A stretch of DNA of 23,095 nucleotides from Xylophilus ampelinus (GCF_901875635.1 NZ_CABFMN010000136.1:1-23095), one strand, 5' to 3'; numbered from the stretch's first letter, positions 14,668-22,441 are shown. Notes: generated from the letters alone by a model not told the origin. A program made the numbers and translations.

Positions 14668-15630
14668 TTACTGGTTCTCCAGCGCCTTCCACATCTCGAT
14701 GTCGCGCTCGGCGGTCCACACGCGCGGGTCGGCGTACTTCGTCGCCTCGTCGTAGCAGCGCGTCACGTCGAAAGGCATGCAGTGGTCGAAGATGACCCAC
14801 TGGCCGTAGGTGGGCTTGAGCTTCTCGTAGGTCTCGCGGTAGACGGTGTTGAGGTCCTTGCCGGCGCGCGCGCCGGCGCTCACGTTCGTCCACACGTCGG
14901 CGATGAAGGCGCGGGTCTCGGCCAGGCCCCGGGCCACGTCGGCCGGCGTGGTGAGCGCGGCGCCTCGGCCGGGCACCAGCGCCTTGGGCTGGAGGGCGGC
15001 GAGGTTGTCGAGGGTCTTGGGCCAGTCCTGGAAGTAGGCGTCGCCCGCGTACGGCGTGGCACCGAACTCGACCAGGTCGCCCGAGAGCAGCGCCTTCTCG
15101 CCCGGCAGCCACACCACCGTGTCGCCCTTGGTGTGGCCGCGGCCCAGCTGCAGCAGCTGCACTTCCAGCTTGCCCAGCCACACGGTCATCTTGCCGGTGA
15201 AGGTCATGGTGGGCCAGGTCATGCCGGGCGGCACGGTTTCCACGCCGGCGAACAGGCGCGGGAAGCGGCCGATCTCGCTGGCCTTGTCGGCTTCGCCGCG
15301 CTCGACGATGAGGTCGTAGGTGTCCTGGCTGGCCAGGATCTGCTGGGCGCCGTAGGCGCTGGCGCCCAACACGCGCACCGCGTGGTAGTGGGTGAGCACC
15401 ACGTACTTGATCGGCTTGTCGGTCACCTCGCGGATGCGGCGGATCACGTCGGCCGCCATCGCGGGCGTGGCCTGCGTGTCGGCCACCAGCACGGCGTCGT
15501 CGCCGATCACGATGCCGGTGTTGGGATCGCCCTCGGCCGTGTAGGCCCAGGCGTGCTCGGAAATCTGGCTGAAGGTGACCTTCTTCTCTTCGAGGTCGGC
15601 CTGGCTGGCGAAGGCTTTGGTCTGGGTCAT
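14668..15630 (-). CDS. MBL-fold protein with an altered metal site
   Basis: The protein has 320 residues; AGGAG lies 8-12 nt before the ATG. The metallo-beta-lactamase fold is clear: NTGIVIGDDAVLVADTQATP, then IKYVVLTHYHAVRVLG, LGRGHTKGDTVVWLPGEKAL, SGDLVEFG and ALVPGRG. The canonical T-H-x-H-x-D-H is here T-H-Y-H-A-V-R, and the usual P-G-H-G is P-G-R-G. His81, His83, His166 and Asp185 remain, while the ligands of the second metal site (Asp, His, His) are Val85, Arg86 and Arg222. It may therefore bind one metal or none. No signal peptide is seen. It is the first gene of cluster 2, under the IclR-bound region, so it likely acts in aromatic catabolism, for example on an ester, thioester or lactone, but the substrate is unknown. 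Confidence 0.85.
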   Translation of the reverse strand: MTQTKAFASQADLEEKKVTFSQISEHAWAYTAEGDPNTGIVIGDDAVLVADTQATPAMAADVIRRIREVTDKPIKYVVLTHYHAVRVLGASAYGAQQILASQDTYDLIVERGEADKASEIGRFPRLFAGVETVPPGMTWPTMTFTGKMTVWLGKLEVQLLQLGRGHTKGDTVVWLPGEKALLSGDLVEFGATPYAGDAYFQDWPKTLDNLAALQPKALVPGRGAALTTPADVARGLAETRAFIADVWTNVSAGARAGKDLNTVYRETYEKLKPTYGQWVIFDHCMPFDVTRCYDEATKYADPRVWTAERDIEMWKALENQ

Positions 15631-15665
15631 CGTGCTGTCTCCTGGGGGTCGGTGGGGCGGTGTTG

Positions 15666-15688
15666 TTGATTTGTTTTAGACAAATCAA
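15666..15688. promoter_or_regulatory. probable IclR operator, perfect 9-bp inverted repeat
   Basis: TTGATTTGT and ACAAATCAA are perfect inverted arms separated by 5 nt (TTTAG). The site is AT-rich in a GC-rich region, 36 nt upstream of the MBL start and 65 nt upstream of the IclR start. Size and position fit an operator serving both divergent genes. Confidence 0.6.
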
Positions 15689-15689
15689 T

Positions 15690-15719
15690 TTGCTTTCGAC
15701 GAATTTCGGGCAGTGTAAT
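15690..15719 (+). promoter_or_regulatory. candidate promoter for the IclR gene
   Basis: TTGCTT (15690-15695) and TGTAAT (15714-15719) are spaced 18 nt. The -10 matches consensus at five of six positions and the -35 is weak. The operator dyad ends next to the -35. A second possible -10, TCTAAT (15738-15743), would give a nearly leaderless message. Confidence 0.3.
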
Positions 15720-15734
15720 GCGGGCAGGCCGCCG

Positions 15735-15742
15735 TTGTCTAA
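15735..15742. promoter_or_regulatory. second half-site matching the operator
   Basis: TTGTCTAA here is the exact reverse complement of TTAGACAA at 15676-15683 inside the operator. It ends 10 nt before the IclR ATG, where a bound regulator could block its own transcription or translation start. Confidence 0.35.
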
Positions 15743-15752
15743 TCCATTCACC

Positions 15753-16610
15753 ATGAACGAATCCCCTGCCACCCTGCCCGCCCGACCCGACGAGGCCGAA
15801 GGCGACCGCACGCAGCGCGGCATCCAGAGCATCGAGGTCGGGGGCCAGCTGCTCAAGGCGCTGGTCCACCACGGCCGGCCGATGGCCCTCAAGGACCTGG
15901 CGCGCGATGCCGACATGACGCCGGCCAAGGCGCACCCCTACATGGTGAGCTTCGGCCGCCTGGGGCTGGTCGAGCAGGACCGCAGCAGCGGCCACTATCG
16001 GCTCGGGCCGCTGGCGCTGCAACTGGGGCTGATCGGGCTGCAGCAGGCCGACCCGGTGCACGTGGCCACGCCGCTGCTGGCCGCGCTGGCGCGCGAGGTG
16101 GGCCACACGGTGGCGATCGCCGTCTGGGGCGACAGGGGCGCGACCATCGTGCGGCTGGCGGAGGCGCCCTCGCCGGTGCACGTGAACATGCGGCACGGCA
16201 CGGTGTTCTCGCTCACCAACACGGCCTCAGGCCGGCTCTTCGGCGCGTTCCTGCCGGCCGACACCGTGCGCGCACTGCTGGAAGCCGAGCGCCGCCGCGC
16301 GCCCAGGGAAGCGGCCGAGCGTGCCCTGCCCGGCATGCCGCCGCCGCAGCCGCTGCCCACCTGGACGGCCTTCGAGGCGCAGTTGGCGGAAGTGCGCCGG
16401 CACGGCGTGAGCCGCTCCGAGGGCGAGATCGTGCCGGGCGTGAGCGCCATGTCGGCGCCAGTCTTCGACCACACCGGGGCCATCGTGCTGGCCGTCACAG
16501 CCATCGGCCCTGCCGGCATCTTCGACAGCCGCTGGGACGGCGCGACCGCGCGGGCGCTCAAGGCCTGCGCGGGTGATATCTCGCAGCGGCTGGGCGCCCG
16601 CACCGGCTGA
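15753..16610 (+). CDS. IclR-family transcriptional regulator
   Basis: The ATG at 15753 gives 285 residues. The longer frame starting at 15660 would run through the operator and is rejected. After a ~30-residue acidic tail comes the winged helix-turn-helix: GIQSIEVGGQLLKALVHHGR, then MALKDLARDADMTPAKAHPY and GLVEQDRSSGHYRLGPLALQ. The effector domain follows (PLLAALAREVGHTVAIAVWG, HGTVFSLTNTASGRLFGAFL), ending GVSAMSAPVFDHTGAIVLAV, the typical IclR ligand pocket region. IclR proteins control aromatic and acid catabolism as repressors or activators. Divergent placement from the MBL-monooxygenase-hmgA-fahA cluster across a 122-nt region with a perfect dyad makes it the likely local regulator. The effector is probably the aromatic substrate or homogentisate (inference). 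No Shine-Dalgarno is visible. Confidence 0.93.
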   Translation: MNESPATLPARPDEAEGDRTQRGIQSIEVGGQLLKALVHHGRPMALKDLARDADMTPAKAHPYMVSFGRLGLVEQDRSSGHYRLGPLALQLGLIGLQQADPVHVATPLLAALAREVGHTVAIAVWGDRGATIVRLAEAPSPVHVNMRHGTVFSLTNTASGRLFGAFLPADTVRALLEAERRRAPREAAERALPGMPPPQPLPTWTAFEAQLAEVRRHGVSRSEGEIVPGVSAMSAPVFDHTGAIVLAVTAIGPAGIFDSRWDGATARALKACAGDISQRLGARTG

Positions 16611-16626
16611 ACCGGATTTTCAAACG

Positions 16627-16667
16627 AAAAGTGCCTGCAGCGCCCGCCAGCCGGGCGTGAGCAGCTA
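16627..16667. repeat. 41-nt palindromic repeat, copy 2
   Basis: This copy reads AAAAGTGCCTG, then a CGCCCG...CGGGCG palindrome, then AGCAGCTA, matching 12602-12642 (opposite strand) at about 35 of 41 positions. It sits between the convergent IclR and LysE genes. On the minus strand the stem is followed some 10 nt later by TTTTCGTTTG, so it may also act as a weak terminator. Confidence 0.75.
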
Positions 16668-16699
16668 TCAAAACAGGAGCAATCCGGGCGGCATGCGCC

Positions 16700-17356
16700 T
16701 CACCGGGCGCCCTGCCGCCCGCCCGACAGCGCGGTGTACACGCCCAACCCGATGAAGGCCAGCGCCGTGGCCCAGCGCCCATAGCCGATCGCGCCACCCA
16801 GTTGCGCCAGCATCGGCTTCAGCCGGCTGGCCGCCAGCACGTAGGCACTGTCGGTGCAGGCGGCGATGGCGACGAAGGCGGCGCCGAAGCCCACGCTCTG
16901 CGCGACGGCCGAATGGCCCGGCTGCATGAACTGCGGCAGGAAGGCGGCGAAGAAGAGCGCCGTCTTCGGGTTGAGCAGCGCCACCACCAGCCCGTCGCGG
17001 AACAGGCGCCGCGGTGGCGCGGCCAGGGACGGAACGGCCAGCGTGGCCTCTGCGGTCCGTGCCGGCAGCAGCGCCCTGACGCCCAGCCACACCAGGTAGG
17101 CCGCGCCCGCGAGCTTGACCGCCGTGAAGGCCAGCGCCGACACCGCGAACAGCGCCGCAAGCCCCAGCGACGCACCCAGCGCATTGCCGAAGTTGCCCAG
17201 CGCCACCCCCGCGACCGACGCGAGCCCCGCCGCGCGGCCCTGCGCCAGCGTCTGCGTGACCACGTAGAGCACGCCCGGCCCGGGCGTCACGGCCAGCACG
17301 AAGCTGGCCGCGGCAAAGGCCAACAACAGAGGCAGCGAAAAGTCGTGCAGAAACAT
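16700..17356 (-). CDS. LysE/RhtB-family amino-acid exporter
   Basis: This 218-residue inner-membrane protein has about six hydrophobic segments. The N-terminus holds FVLAVTPGPGVLYVVTQTLA, the P-G-P signature of the LysE/RhtB superfamily. Next come GLASVAGVALGNFGNALGAS and AGAAYLVWLGVRALL, and the conserved GLVVALLNPKTALFFAAFLPQF (L-N-P-K motif). Members export amino acids such as homoserine, threonine or leucine; the substrate here cannot be told. GAGG precedes the ATG. It follows the GFA-family gene by only 13 nt and is probably co-transcribed with it. Confidence 0.93.
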   Translation of the reverse strand: MFLHDFSLPLLLAFAAASFVLAVTPGPGVLYVVTQTLAQGRAAGLASVAGVALGNFGNALGASLGLAALFAVSALAFTAVKLAGAAYLVWLGVRALLPARTAEATLAVPSLAAPPRRLFRDGLVVALLNPKTALFFAAFLPQFMQPGHSAVAQSVGFGAAFVAIAACTDSAYVLAASRLKPMLAQLGGAIGYGRWATALAFIGLGVYTALSGGRQGAR

Positions 17357-17369
17357 CGTCGCCCCCTCG

Positions 17370-17873
17370 TCAAGCAGTTGGTGGATGGGCTTCGCGCCAG
17401 GCCTGCCAGCGGGCCAGCGCGGCCGGTGGCCAGTGGTCGCGCCGGTCGTAGTACGCGGGCACGGCGTCGTCGCCCGGCGGCAGCACCACCCAGGGCTGCT
17501 TCGAAGCGGTGAAGATGTGGATGTCCGGCGGCAGGTGCTCGGGCGTGTCGAGCGTGCCGACCCGCAGGAACTTCACGCTCGGGCCGGCGCCCGCGTAGTG
17601 GCTCCACAGCGCGACGTGGCACTGCGGGCAGCGTGCGATGCGCTGGCCGCGGCCGCTCTCGCTGGGCGTGTCGACCATGAGCGGCTCGCCCGCCTGCAGG
17701 GTGACGCGGTCCCCCTCCACCATCGCGTTGAGCGCGAAGGCGCTGCCCGTCTCGCGCTGGCACCAGCGGCAGTGGCAGGCATGCACGAACAGCGGCGATG
17801 CGTGCAGGCGGTAGCGCACCTGGCGGCAGCTGCAGCCGCCGTCGAGGGGATAGGGCAAAGCGTCCGTGCTCAT
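17370..17873 (-). CDS. GFA-family (Mss4-like fold) zinc protein
   Basis: The protein has 167 residues. Zinc-binding cysteines are arranged as in the family: Cys14 and Cys16 in GGCSCRQVRY, Cys33, Cys35 and Cys38 in HACHCRWCQRETGSAFALNA, and Cys82 and Cys85 in ARCPQCHVALW. The family is named after glutathione-dependent formaldehyde-activating enzyme, but most members have no proven activity, and a formaldehyde role should not be assumed. There is no signal peptide. No Shine-Dalgarno is evident before the ATG. The 145-nt upstream gap to the DUF1501 gene should hold its promoter; only a short CGGTGCACCG palindrome (17874-17883) stands out there. Confidence 0.9.
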   Translation of the reverse strand: MSTDALPYPLDGGCSCRQVRYRLHASPLFVHACHCRWCQRETGSAFALNAMVEGDRVTLQAGEPLMVDTPSESGRGQRIARCPQCHVALWSHYAGAGPSVKFLRVGTLDTPEHLPPDIHIFTASKQPWVVLPPGDDAVPAYYDRRDHWPPAALARWQAWREAHPPTA

Positions 17874-18018
17874 CGGTGCACCGACGCTTCAGCCTGCGGC
17901 GCGCGCACAGCTCGCGGCGGCCGGACGAGCGCCCGGGTGCATTCGGGCTTCAAAGCACGGGGCATGCGAATTCCTCCACGGGGTCAGGGCCGCAAGATAC
18001 CTGCCCCGCGGCGCGCCG

Positions 18019-19488
18019 TCACGCCTTCATGAACCCCACGTCGCGCGGGTAGGCGATGCCGTTGGCGTTGCCGCCGAAGTTCTTCAGGTTGGGCAGGATG
18101 CGCAGCTGGTCGGCGTCGGACACGCCGAACCACTTGGCCAGCGTGGCGGCGTACTGGTCGACCGAGGTGCTCGGGATCAGCCGCCCCTGGCCGACATGCC
18201 ACTGGTCGATGTCGCCGCTGGTGTTGCCGATGCTCACCGGCGGCGCGACGCCGTAGATCGCCTTGCCCTTCACCGCGCCGCCCACGACGACGTGGTGGCT
18301 GCCCCAGCCGTGGTCGGTGCCGTCGCCGTTGCTGGCGAGCGTGCGGCCGAAATCCGACGCGGTGAAGCTGGTGACATTCTGGTCCAGGCCCTGCACCACC
18401 ATCTCGGCCTGGAAGGCCTTGAGCGCGTCGGAGAGGTTGCGCATCAGGCCGACCTGGTTGGCGATCAGGTTGTCGTGCAGGTCGAAGCCGCCCATCGAGA
18501 CGAAGAACACCTGCCGCTTGGCCCCCAGCGTGCTGCGCCCGCGGATCAGCCGCGCGACCATGGCGAGCTGGCTGGCCAGCCCGTTGTTGGCCGGGAAGGT
18601 GCCGGTGGGGTAGCCGCTGCCGATGGCGCCGTTGACGGTGTCGGCCGCGCCGATGGCCCGCGCCGTGACGCGGTTGTATTCGTTCTCGAGGGTGTGGGTG
18701 CGGGTTTGCTGCACCAGCGCGTTCATCGCCGCATTGACCTTGCGCGAGCCGAAGGTCGAGCCGCCGCTGCGCACCGAGTTGATCGCGACCGCGCCGCCCG
18801 TGCCCACCTGGTAGCACAGGGTGTTGTCGCCCGAGAGGAAGACCGCGTTGCCGGCCACCGAGATGCAGGTGAACAGCGCATTGCCGTTCTGGCTCAGCAC
18901 CTCGTCGCCGATGTTGCCACCCCAGCCGATGGTCGAGCCCTCGGGCGAGGAGGACTGCCAGGTCGACTGCTGGTCGTTGTGCGAGAAGAGCTTGGGCGGG
19001 ATCGGGTACAGCGCGCGGTTGCTGCTGGCGTACTGCGAGCGCGTGAGCGGCACCACCAGCGGGCCGACGTTGAGCTGCACCGCCGCCTGCCCGGCATCGA
19101 AGAGGCTGGCCAGCCCGGTCATGGCCGGGTGGAAGGCGTACTGCCGGCTGCCCGGCAGTGCGACGGTCGGGTTCAGCAGCGTGGCCGTGAGGTCGGCCTT
19201 GGCGATGGCGATGCCGCCGGCCGTCTGGTTGGCGCCGCCGCCGCGGATCGTCGAATAGGCGTTGTAGCTGGGGTCGTCGTAGGTGACGACGGTGTTGGCG
19301 TAGTCGTTGCCGCCATAGAGGAAGACGCAGACCAGCGCCTTGTAGTCGGTGGCGGTCTGCGCCGCGGCCTCGCCCATGCCGGCCAGGCTCAGCGCCCAGG
19401 GCGCCGCGCTGCCGGCGATGCCGAGATGGCCCAGGCGGCGCAGGAAGGCGCGGCGGCTGTGGCGGGCGTCGGATTCGATCAGGTGCAT
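18019..19488 (-). CDS. DUF1501 protein, Tat-exported
   Basis: The protein has 489 residues. SRRAFLRRLGHLGIAG and a hydrophobic stretch ending GEAAAQT form a twin-arginine signal, so the folded protein is exported to the periplasm. The DUF1501 domain starts ALVCVFLYGGNDYANTVVTY and includes FVSMGGFDLHDNLIANQVGL, SFTASDFGRTLASNGDGTDH and GWGSHHVVVGGAVKGKAIYG. The family belongs to the alkaline phosphatase/sulfatase-like fold, with Asp/His residues in these motifs as possible metal ligands, but its function is unknown. GGAG lies about 10 nt before the ATG. It starts 16 nt after the DUF1800 gene; the two families are paired in many bacteria and probably work together. Confidence 0.93.
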   Translation of the reverse strand: MHLIESDARHSRRAFLRRLGHLGIAGSAAPWALSLAGMGEAAAQTATDYKALVCVFLYGGNDYANTVVTYDDPSYNAYSTIRGGGANQTAGGIAIAKADLTATLLNPTVALPGSRQYAFHPAMTGLASLFDAGQAAVQLNVGPLVVPLTRSQYASSNRALYPIPPKLFSHNDQQSTWQSSSPEGSTIGWGGNIGDEVLSQNGNALFTCISVAGNAVFLSGDNTLCYQVGTGGAVAINSVRSGGSTFGSRKVNAAMNALVQQTRTHTLENEYNRVTARAIGAADTVNGAIGSGYPTGTFPANNGLASQLAMVARLIRGRSTLGAKRQVFFVSMGGFDLHDNLIANQVGLMRNLSDALKAFQAEMVVQGLDQNVTSFTASDFGRTLASNGDGTDHGWGSHHVVVGGAVKGKAIYGVAPPVSIGNTSGDIDQWHVGQGRLIPSTSVDQYAATLAKWFGVSDADQLRILPNLKNFGGNANGIAYPRDVGFMKA

Positions 19489-19504
19489 GGTCGTCTCCGG
19501 GCCT

Positions 19505-21403
19505 TCACTTCTGGACGAGGTATTCGGGGCAGGCCATGACCAGCATGACTGCGGCGGTGATGCGGTTGAGCTTCACGGCATCGGTGCTCGTGGGCGTGAC
19601 CGCGGGGTCGCTCAGGGCGTCGACGATCAGGGCCTTGGTGGCCGCCGACAGCTGGTTCGCCGTGAACAGCAGCGCGAGGCGGTCGACCAGCGCGACGGGA
19701 TCGAGCACCAGCGCCTTCTCGTTCGCGTAGGCCGCGACCACGTCCTTGCTGGCGAAGCCGTTCTGCAGGATGCCGCCGAGGAAGTTGATGTAGCCGCCGA
19801 CCGAGGTCTCGGTGACGATCTGGAACTCCGGCGCCACCATGCCCTTGGACGCGATCGCCGTGGAGGGCGGCACGTAGCCGGGCCGGTAGAAGTTGAAGAC
19901 CGAGGGCGAGCGCAGCGGGCTCTGGCCCAGCCGGCTCGAAGGATCCGAAAGGTTGCCGATGCGCCAGGTGCCGGCCGCCGACGCGACGCCGCAGGTGCGC
20001 GCCCACTGCACGAAGCGCAGCATCGGCTCGCGCACATGGCCGAAGTCGGCGCTGGTCAGGCCTGCAGGGCTGCGCGCCTCGTTGTCGAGCAGGATGGCGG
20101 CGATCACGCTCTTCATGTCGCCGCGCACGCCGGCGCCGTTGTTCGAGAACACGTCGGCGACGCGCTTCACATACGCGGGCGAGGGGTTGCTCGTCACCAG
20201 GCGTTGGATGAGTTGGCGGCTGATGAAGGGCGCGGTGTTGGGATGCGCGACCAGCGCGTCGAGCGCGGTCTTCAAGGCCTGGTCGCCCGGTGTGCCGGCG
20301 GGGATCGTGGTGCCCAGGAAGGTGGCGGCCAAGGTCGAGTGTCGCGAGGCGGTGAGCGCCATCGGCCGCTGCGTCCACGCATTGCTCTCGATGGTGTAGC
20401 TCGCGCCCGGCGGCGTCACGGTGTTGCGCTCGGCGGTCTTGATGTCGAGGTCGTAGCCGGTGAAGGCGCGCGCCAGGTTGGTGACGTCGTCCTGCGTGTA
20501 GCTGTCCAGCGGCTTGCCGGCGCCGTCGGTCTTCACGCTGCCGTCGGCGTTGAGCTGCACCAGGCCGATGGTCATGAGCTGCATGACCTCGCGTGCGTAG
20601 TTCTCGTCGGGCTGGCGGCCGGTGGAGGCGTTCTCCTTCTGGTTGCCCCTGGTGTTGAGGTAGAACCCCATCGCCGGGTTGAGCGTGATGTCCTCGATCA
20701 GCTTGCGGAAGTTGGTCGTGGCGCCGGCGACCAGCACGTCCCAGTACTGGGCCATCATGTGCACCGGCCAGTTGGAGCCGATGTCGTTGCCCGAGACGAC
20801 GAAGATTTCGGAGAAGGCCAGGGCCACGCGCTGGCGCAGGGCGTCCGGCGCAGTGATGAGCTGCTTCCACACCATCGCGTCGAGGTCGAGCGTGTTGGAT
20901 GTGGTGGCGTAGGGCAGCGTCTCCAGCCAGGCCCAGGCGCGTTGCCCGGCCGGCGCGTCGAACTGCTCGCCGAGCCAGGGCAGGTAGCCCTTGGCCCGCA
21001 CGGCGGCGATCTCTTCCGGCGAAGCGGAGAACTGCGCCTGCAGCAGGAAGCGCGCGGCCTCGGCATCGCTCTTGGCTTCGGGGTAGAGGTAGGTCGCGGC
21101 GGTCGGTGTTTCGGCCAGCGGCGTCAGCGACCCGGCCGATGGCGCCGTGGTGCCGCTGCCCGTCGCGCTGCCGCTGCCGGCGAGCCCCAGCAGCCCGATG
21201 CCGCCGCCCCCCCCATCACCACCGCCGCCGCCACAGGCGGACAGTGCGGCGAGGGCCACCGCGCTCAAGGCGACGCCCCATGGCATGCCGGGGCGCGGCG
21301 CCGCCTCCGCGCGGGCTGGCGCCCGCGCCTCGTCGCGCGGCGCCGAAGGCGGCTGCGCTCCATCACCGACCATGGCGTGGCCGGCCTCGATGTCTTCGAT
21401 CAT
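19505..21403 (-). CDS. DUF1800 protein, putative lipoprotein
   Basis: The ATG at 21403 has AGGGG 5 nt upstream and gives 632 residues; the 63 residues before it in the open frame are unlikely. A hydrophobic helix ending VALAALSAC (Cys57) followed by poly-Gly (GGGGGDGGGGG) is a lipobox with linker, so it is probably an anchored lipoprotein. About 40 residues (Ala/Pro/Arg/Glu-rich) precede the helix, which is odd for a signal peptide; a start at the ATG at 21286 would leave an n-region without positive charge. The DUF1800 domain is clear: RFLLQAQFSASPEEIAAVRA, MVWKQLITAPDALRQRVALA, ENASTGRQPDENYAREVMQL, LARAFTGYDLDI and FISRQLIQRLVTSNPSPAYV. Function is unknown. It forms a unit with the DUF1501 gene downstream. 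Confidence 0.92.
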   Translation of the reverse strand: MIEDIEAGHAMVGDGAQPPSAPRDEARAPARAEAAPRPGMPWGVALSAVALAALSACGGGGGDGGGGGIGLLGLAGSGSATGSGTTAPSAGSLTPLAETPTAATYLYPEAKSDAEAARFLLQAQFSASPEEIAAVRAKGYLPWLGEQFDAPAGQRAWAWLETLPYATTSNTLDLDAMVWKQLITAPDALRQRVALAFSEIFVVSGNDIGSNWPVHMMAQYWDVLVAGATTNFRKLIEDITLNPAMGFYLNTRGNQKENASTGRQPDENYAREVMQLMTIGLVQLNADGSVKTDGAGKPLDSYTQDDVTNLARAFTGYDLDIKTAERNTVTPPGASYTIESNAWTQRPMALTASRHSTLAATFLGTTIPAGTPGDQALKTALDALVAHPNTAPFISRQLIQRLVTSNPSPAYVKRVADVFSNNGAGVRGDMKSVIAAILLDNEARSPAGLTSADFGHVREPMLRFVQWARTCGVASAAGTWRIGNLSDPSSRLGQSPLRSPSVFNFYRPGYVPPSTAIASKGMVAPEFQIVTETSVGGYINFLGGILQNGFASKDVVAAYANEKALVLDPVALVDRLALLFTANQLSAATKALIVDALSDPAVTPTSTDAVKLNRITAAVMLVMACPEYLVQK

Positions 21404-21468
21404 GGAACCCCTCGCTCCAGCGGCGTCGGCCGCCTCGTTCGTGCTGACTTTTCTTCTTCCCCATCCCG

Positions 21469-21493
21469 CCGCAGGCAATCCCCATGCCTGCGG
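21469..21493. other. hairpin in the DUF1800 upstream region
   Basis: A perfect 9-bp stem CCGCAGGCA / TGCCTGCGG has a 7-nt loop. It lies 66 nt upstream of the DUF1800 ATG and would be in its 5' untranslated region. A leader structure, or a small repeat, is possible. Confidence 0.4.
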
Positions 21494-21548
21494 CCGGCGA
21501 GGGCGAACGGACTGTAGGAGGGGCCGAACGGCGCTTTTGCCGCGAATT

Positions 21549-21586
21549 TGTGACTTTTCTGTCAGTTTCGCGTCACGCTGTGACAG
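21549..21586. promoter_or_regulatory. cluster of TGTCAC-like half-sites
   Basis: TGTGAC (21549), CTGTCAG (21559), GTCAC-GCT-GTGAC (21572-21584) and CTGTGACAG (21578-21586, itself a palindrome) crowd 38 nt of the only AT-richer spot in the 213-nt DUF1800-pyrF gap. This looks like a regulator-binding array upstream of the DUF1800 gene. No confident -35/-10 pair was found. Confidence 0.35.
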
Positions 21587-21616
21587 CAGCACGCGCCAGA
21601 TGGCACGCGGAATGGG

Positions 21617-22441
21617 TCAGGCTTTTGCCGCTTCGAGCAGGTCGCGGGTGCGCAGCGCCTCACGGCGCGCGGCGGCGGCGAAGTCGTCCCCCGAGGAGGC
21701 GTAGCAGATCGCGCGTGAGGAGTTCACCACGATGGGCGCGTCGGGCCGCCAGCCGGCGCGGACCGTCGCCACGGCATCGCCGCCCTGGGCACCGACCCCC
21801 GGGATCAACAGTGGCGCCGTGGGCGCCAGCGCGCGCACGCGCTCGATCTCCTCCGGGTAGGTGGCGCCGACCACCAGCCCGAGCTGGCCGTTGAGGTTCC
21901 ACGGCCCCTGAGCGAGCCGCGCCACATGCTCGTACAGCAAAGGTTCTCCGGCGACGCTGGCCAGGCGCTGCGACTGCAGGTCGTCACCACCCGGATTGCT
22001 GGTGCGGCACAGGAGAAAGGCGCCCTTGTCCCGGTACTGGAGGTAGGGCGAGACCGAATCGAAACCCATGAAGGGCGACAGCGTGACCGCATCGGCGCCA
22101 TAGCGCTCGAAGGCCTCGATGGCGTACTGCTCCGCCGTGGAGCCGATGTCTCCCCGCTTGGCATCGAGGATGACCGGCACCGCCGGAGCCACCGCACGGA
22201 TGTGCGCGATGAGTTTTTCGAGTTGCAGTTCGGCGCGGTGCGCGGCGAAGTAGGCGATTTGGGGCTTGAAGGCGATCGTGCAGTCGGCTGTTGCTTCCAC
22301 GATCTGCGCGCAAAAGTCGTAGATCTTCGATGCATCACCTTTCAACGTCGCCGGAAATCGCGATGGCTCCGGATCCAGGCCCACGCACAGAAGGGAACGG
22401 TTCTGGCGCTCTGCCGCGCGCAACTGGTCGATGAAAGCCAT
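21617..22441 (-). CDS. pyrF: orotidine-5'-phosphate decarboxylase, type 2
   Basis: PyrF converts OMP to UMP in pyrimidine synthesis in the cytosol. The 274-residue length fits the longer type-2 (Mycobacterium/Myxococcus-like) group used by many betaproteobacteria. The N-terminus [16 protein letters not shown] binds the base and phosphate. [20 protein letters not shown] holds the catalytic D-A-K-R-G-D-I-G (Lys95, Asp93, Asp98), and [15 protein letters not shown] and [12 protein letters not shown] complete the barrel signature. No Shine-Dalgarno precedes the ATG. TAGAAT (22448-22453) stands 6 nt before it, as in leaderless transcripts, but no -35 is obvious. Confidence 0.96.
   Translation of the reverse strand: MAFIDQLRAAERQNRSLLCVGLDPEPSRFPATLKGDASKIYDFCAQIVEATADCTIAFKPQIAYFAAHRAELQLEKLIAHIRAVAPAVPVILDAKRGDIGSTAEQYAIEAFERYGADAVTLSPFMGFDSVSPYLQYRDKGAFLLCRTSNPGGDDLQSQRLASVAGEPLLYEHVARLAQGPWNLNGQLGLVVGATYPEEIERVRALAPTAPLLIPGVGAQGGDAVATVRAGWRPDAPIVVNSSRAICYASSGDDFAAAARREALRTRDLLEAAKA

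Noticed and set aside
15660..15752. Extended N-terminus for the IclR protein starting at 15660
   Set aside because: It would translate through the AT-rich operator dyad and add residues unlike the family. The ATG at 15753 gives the normal length.
21590..21608. Direct repeat GCACGCG twice near the pyrF end
   Set aside because: Seven GC-rich bases repeated once within 20 nt is expected by chance in this composition.
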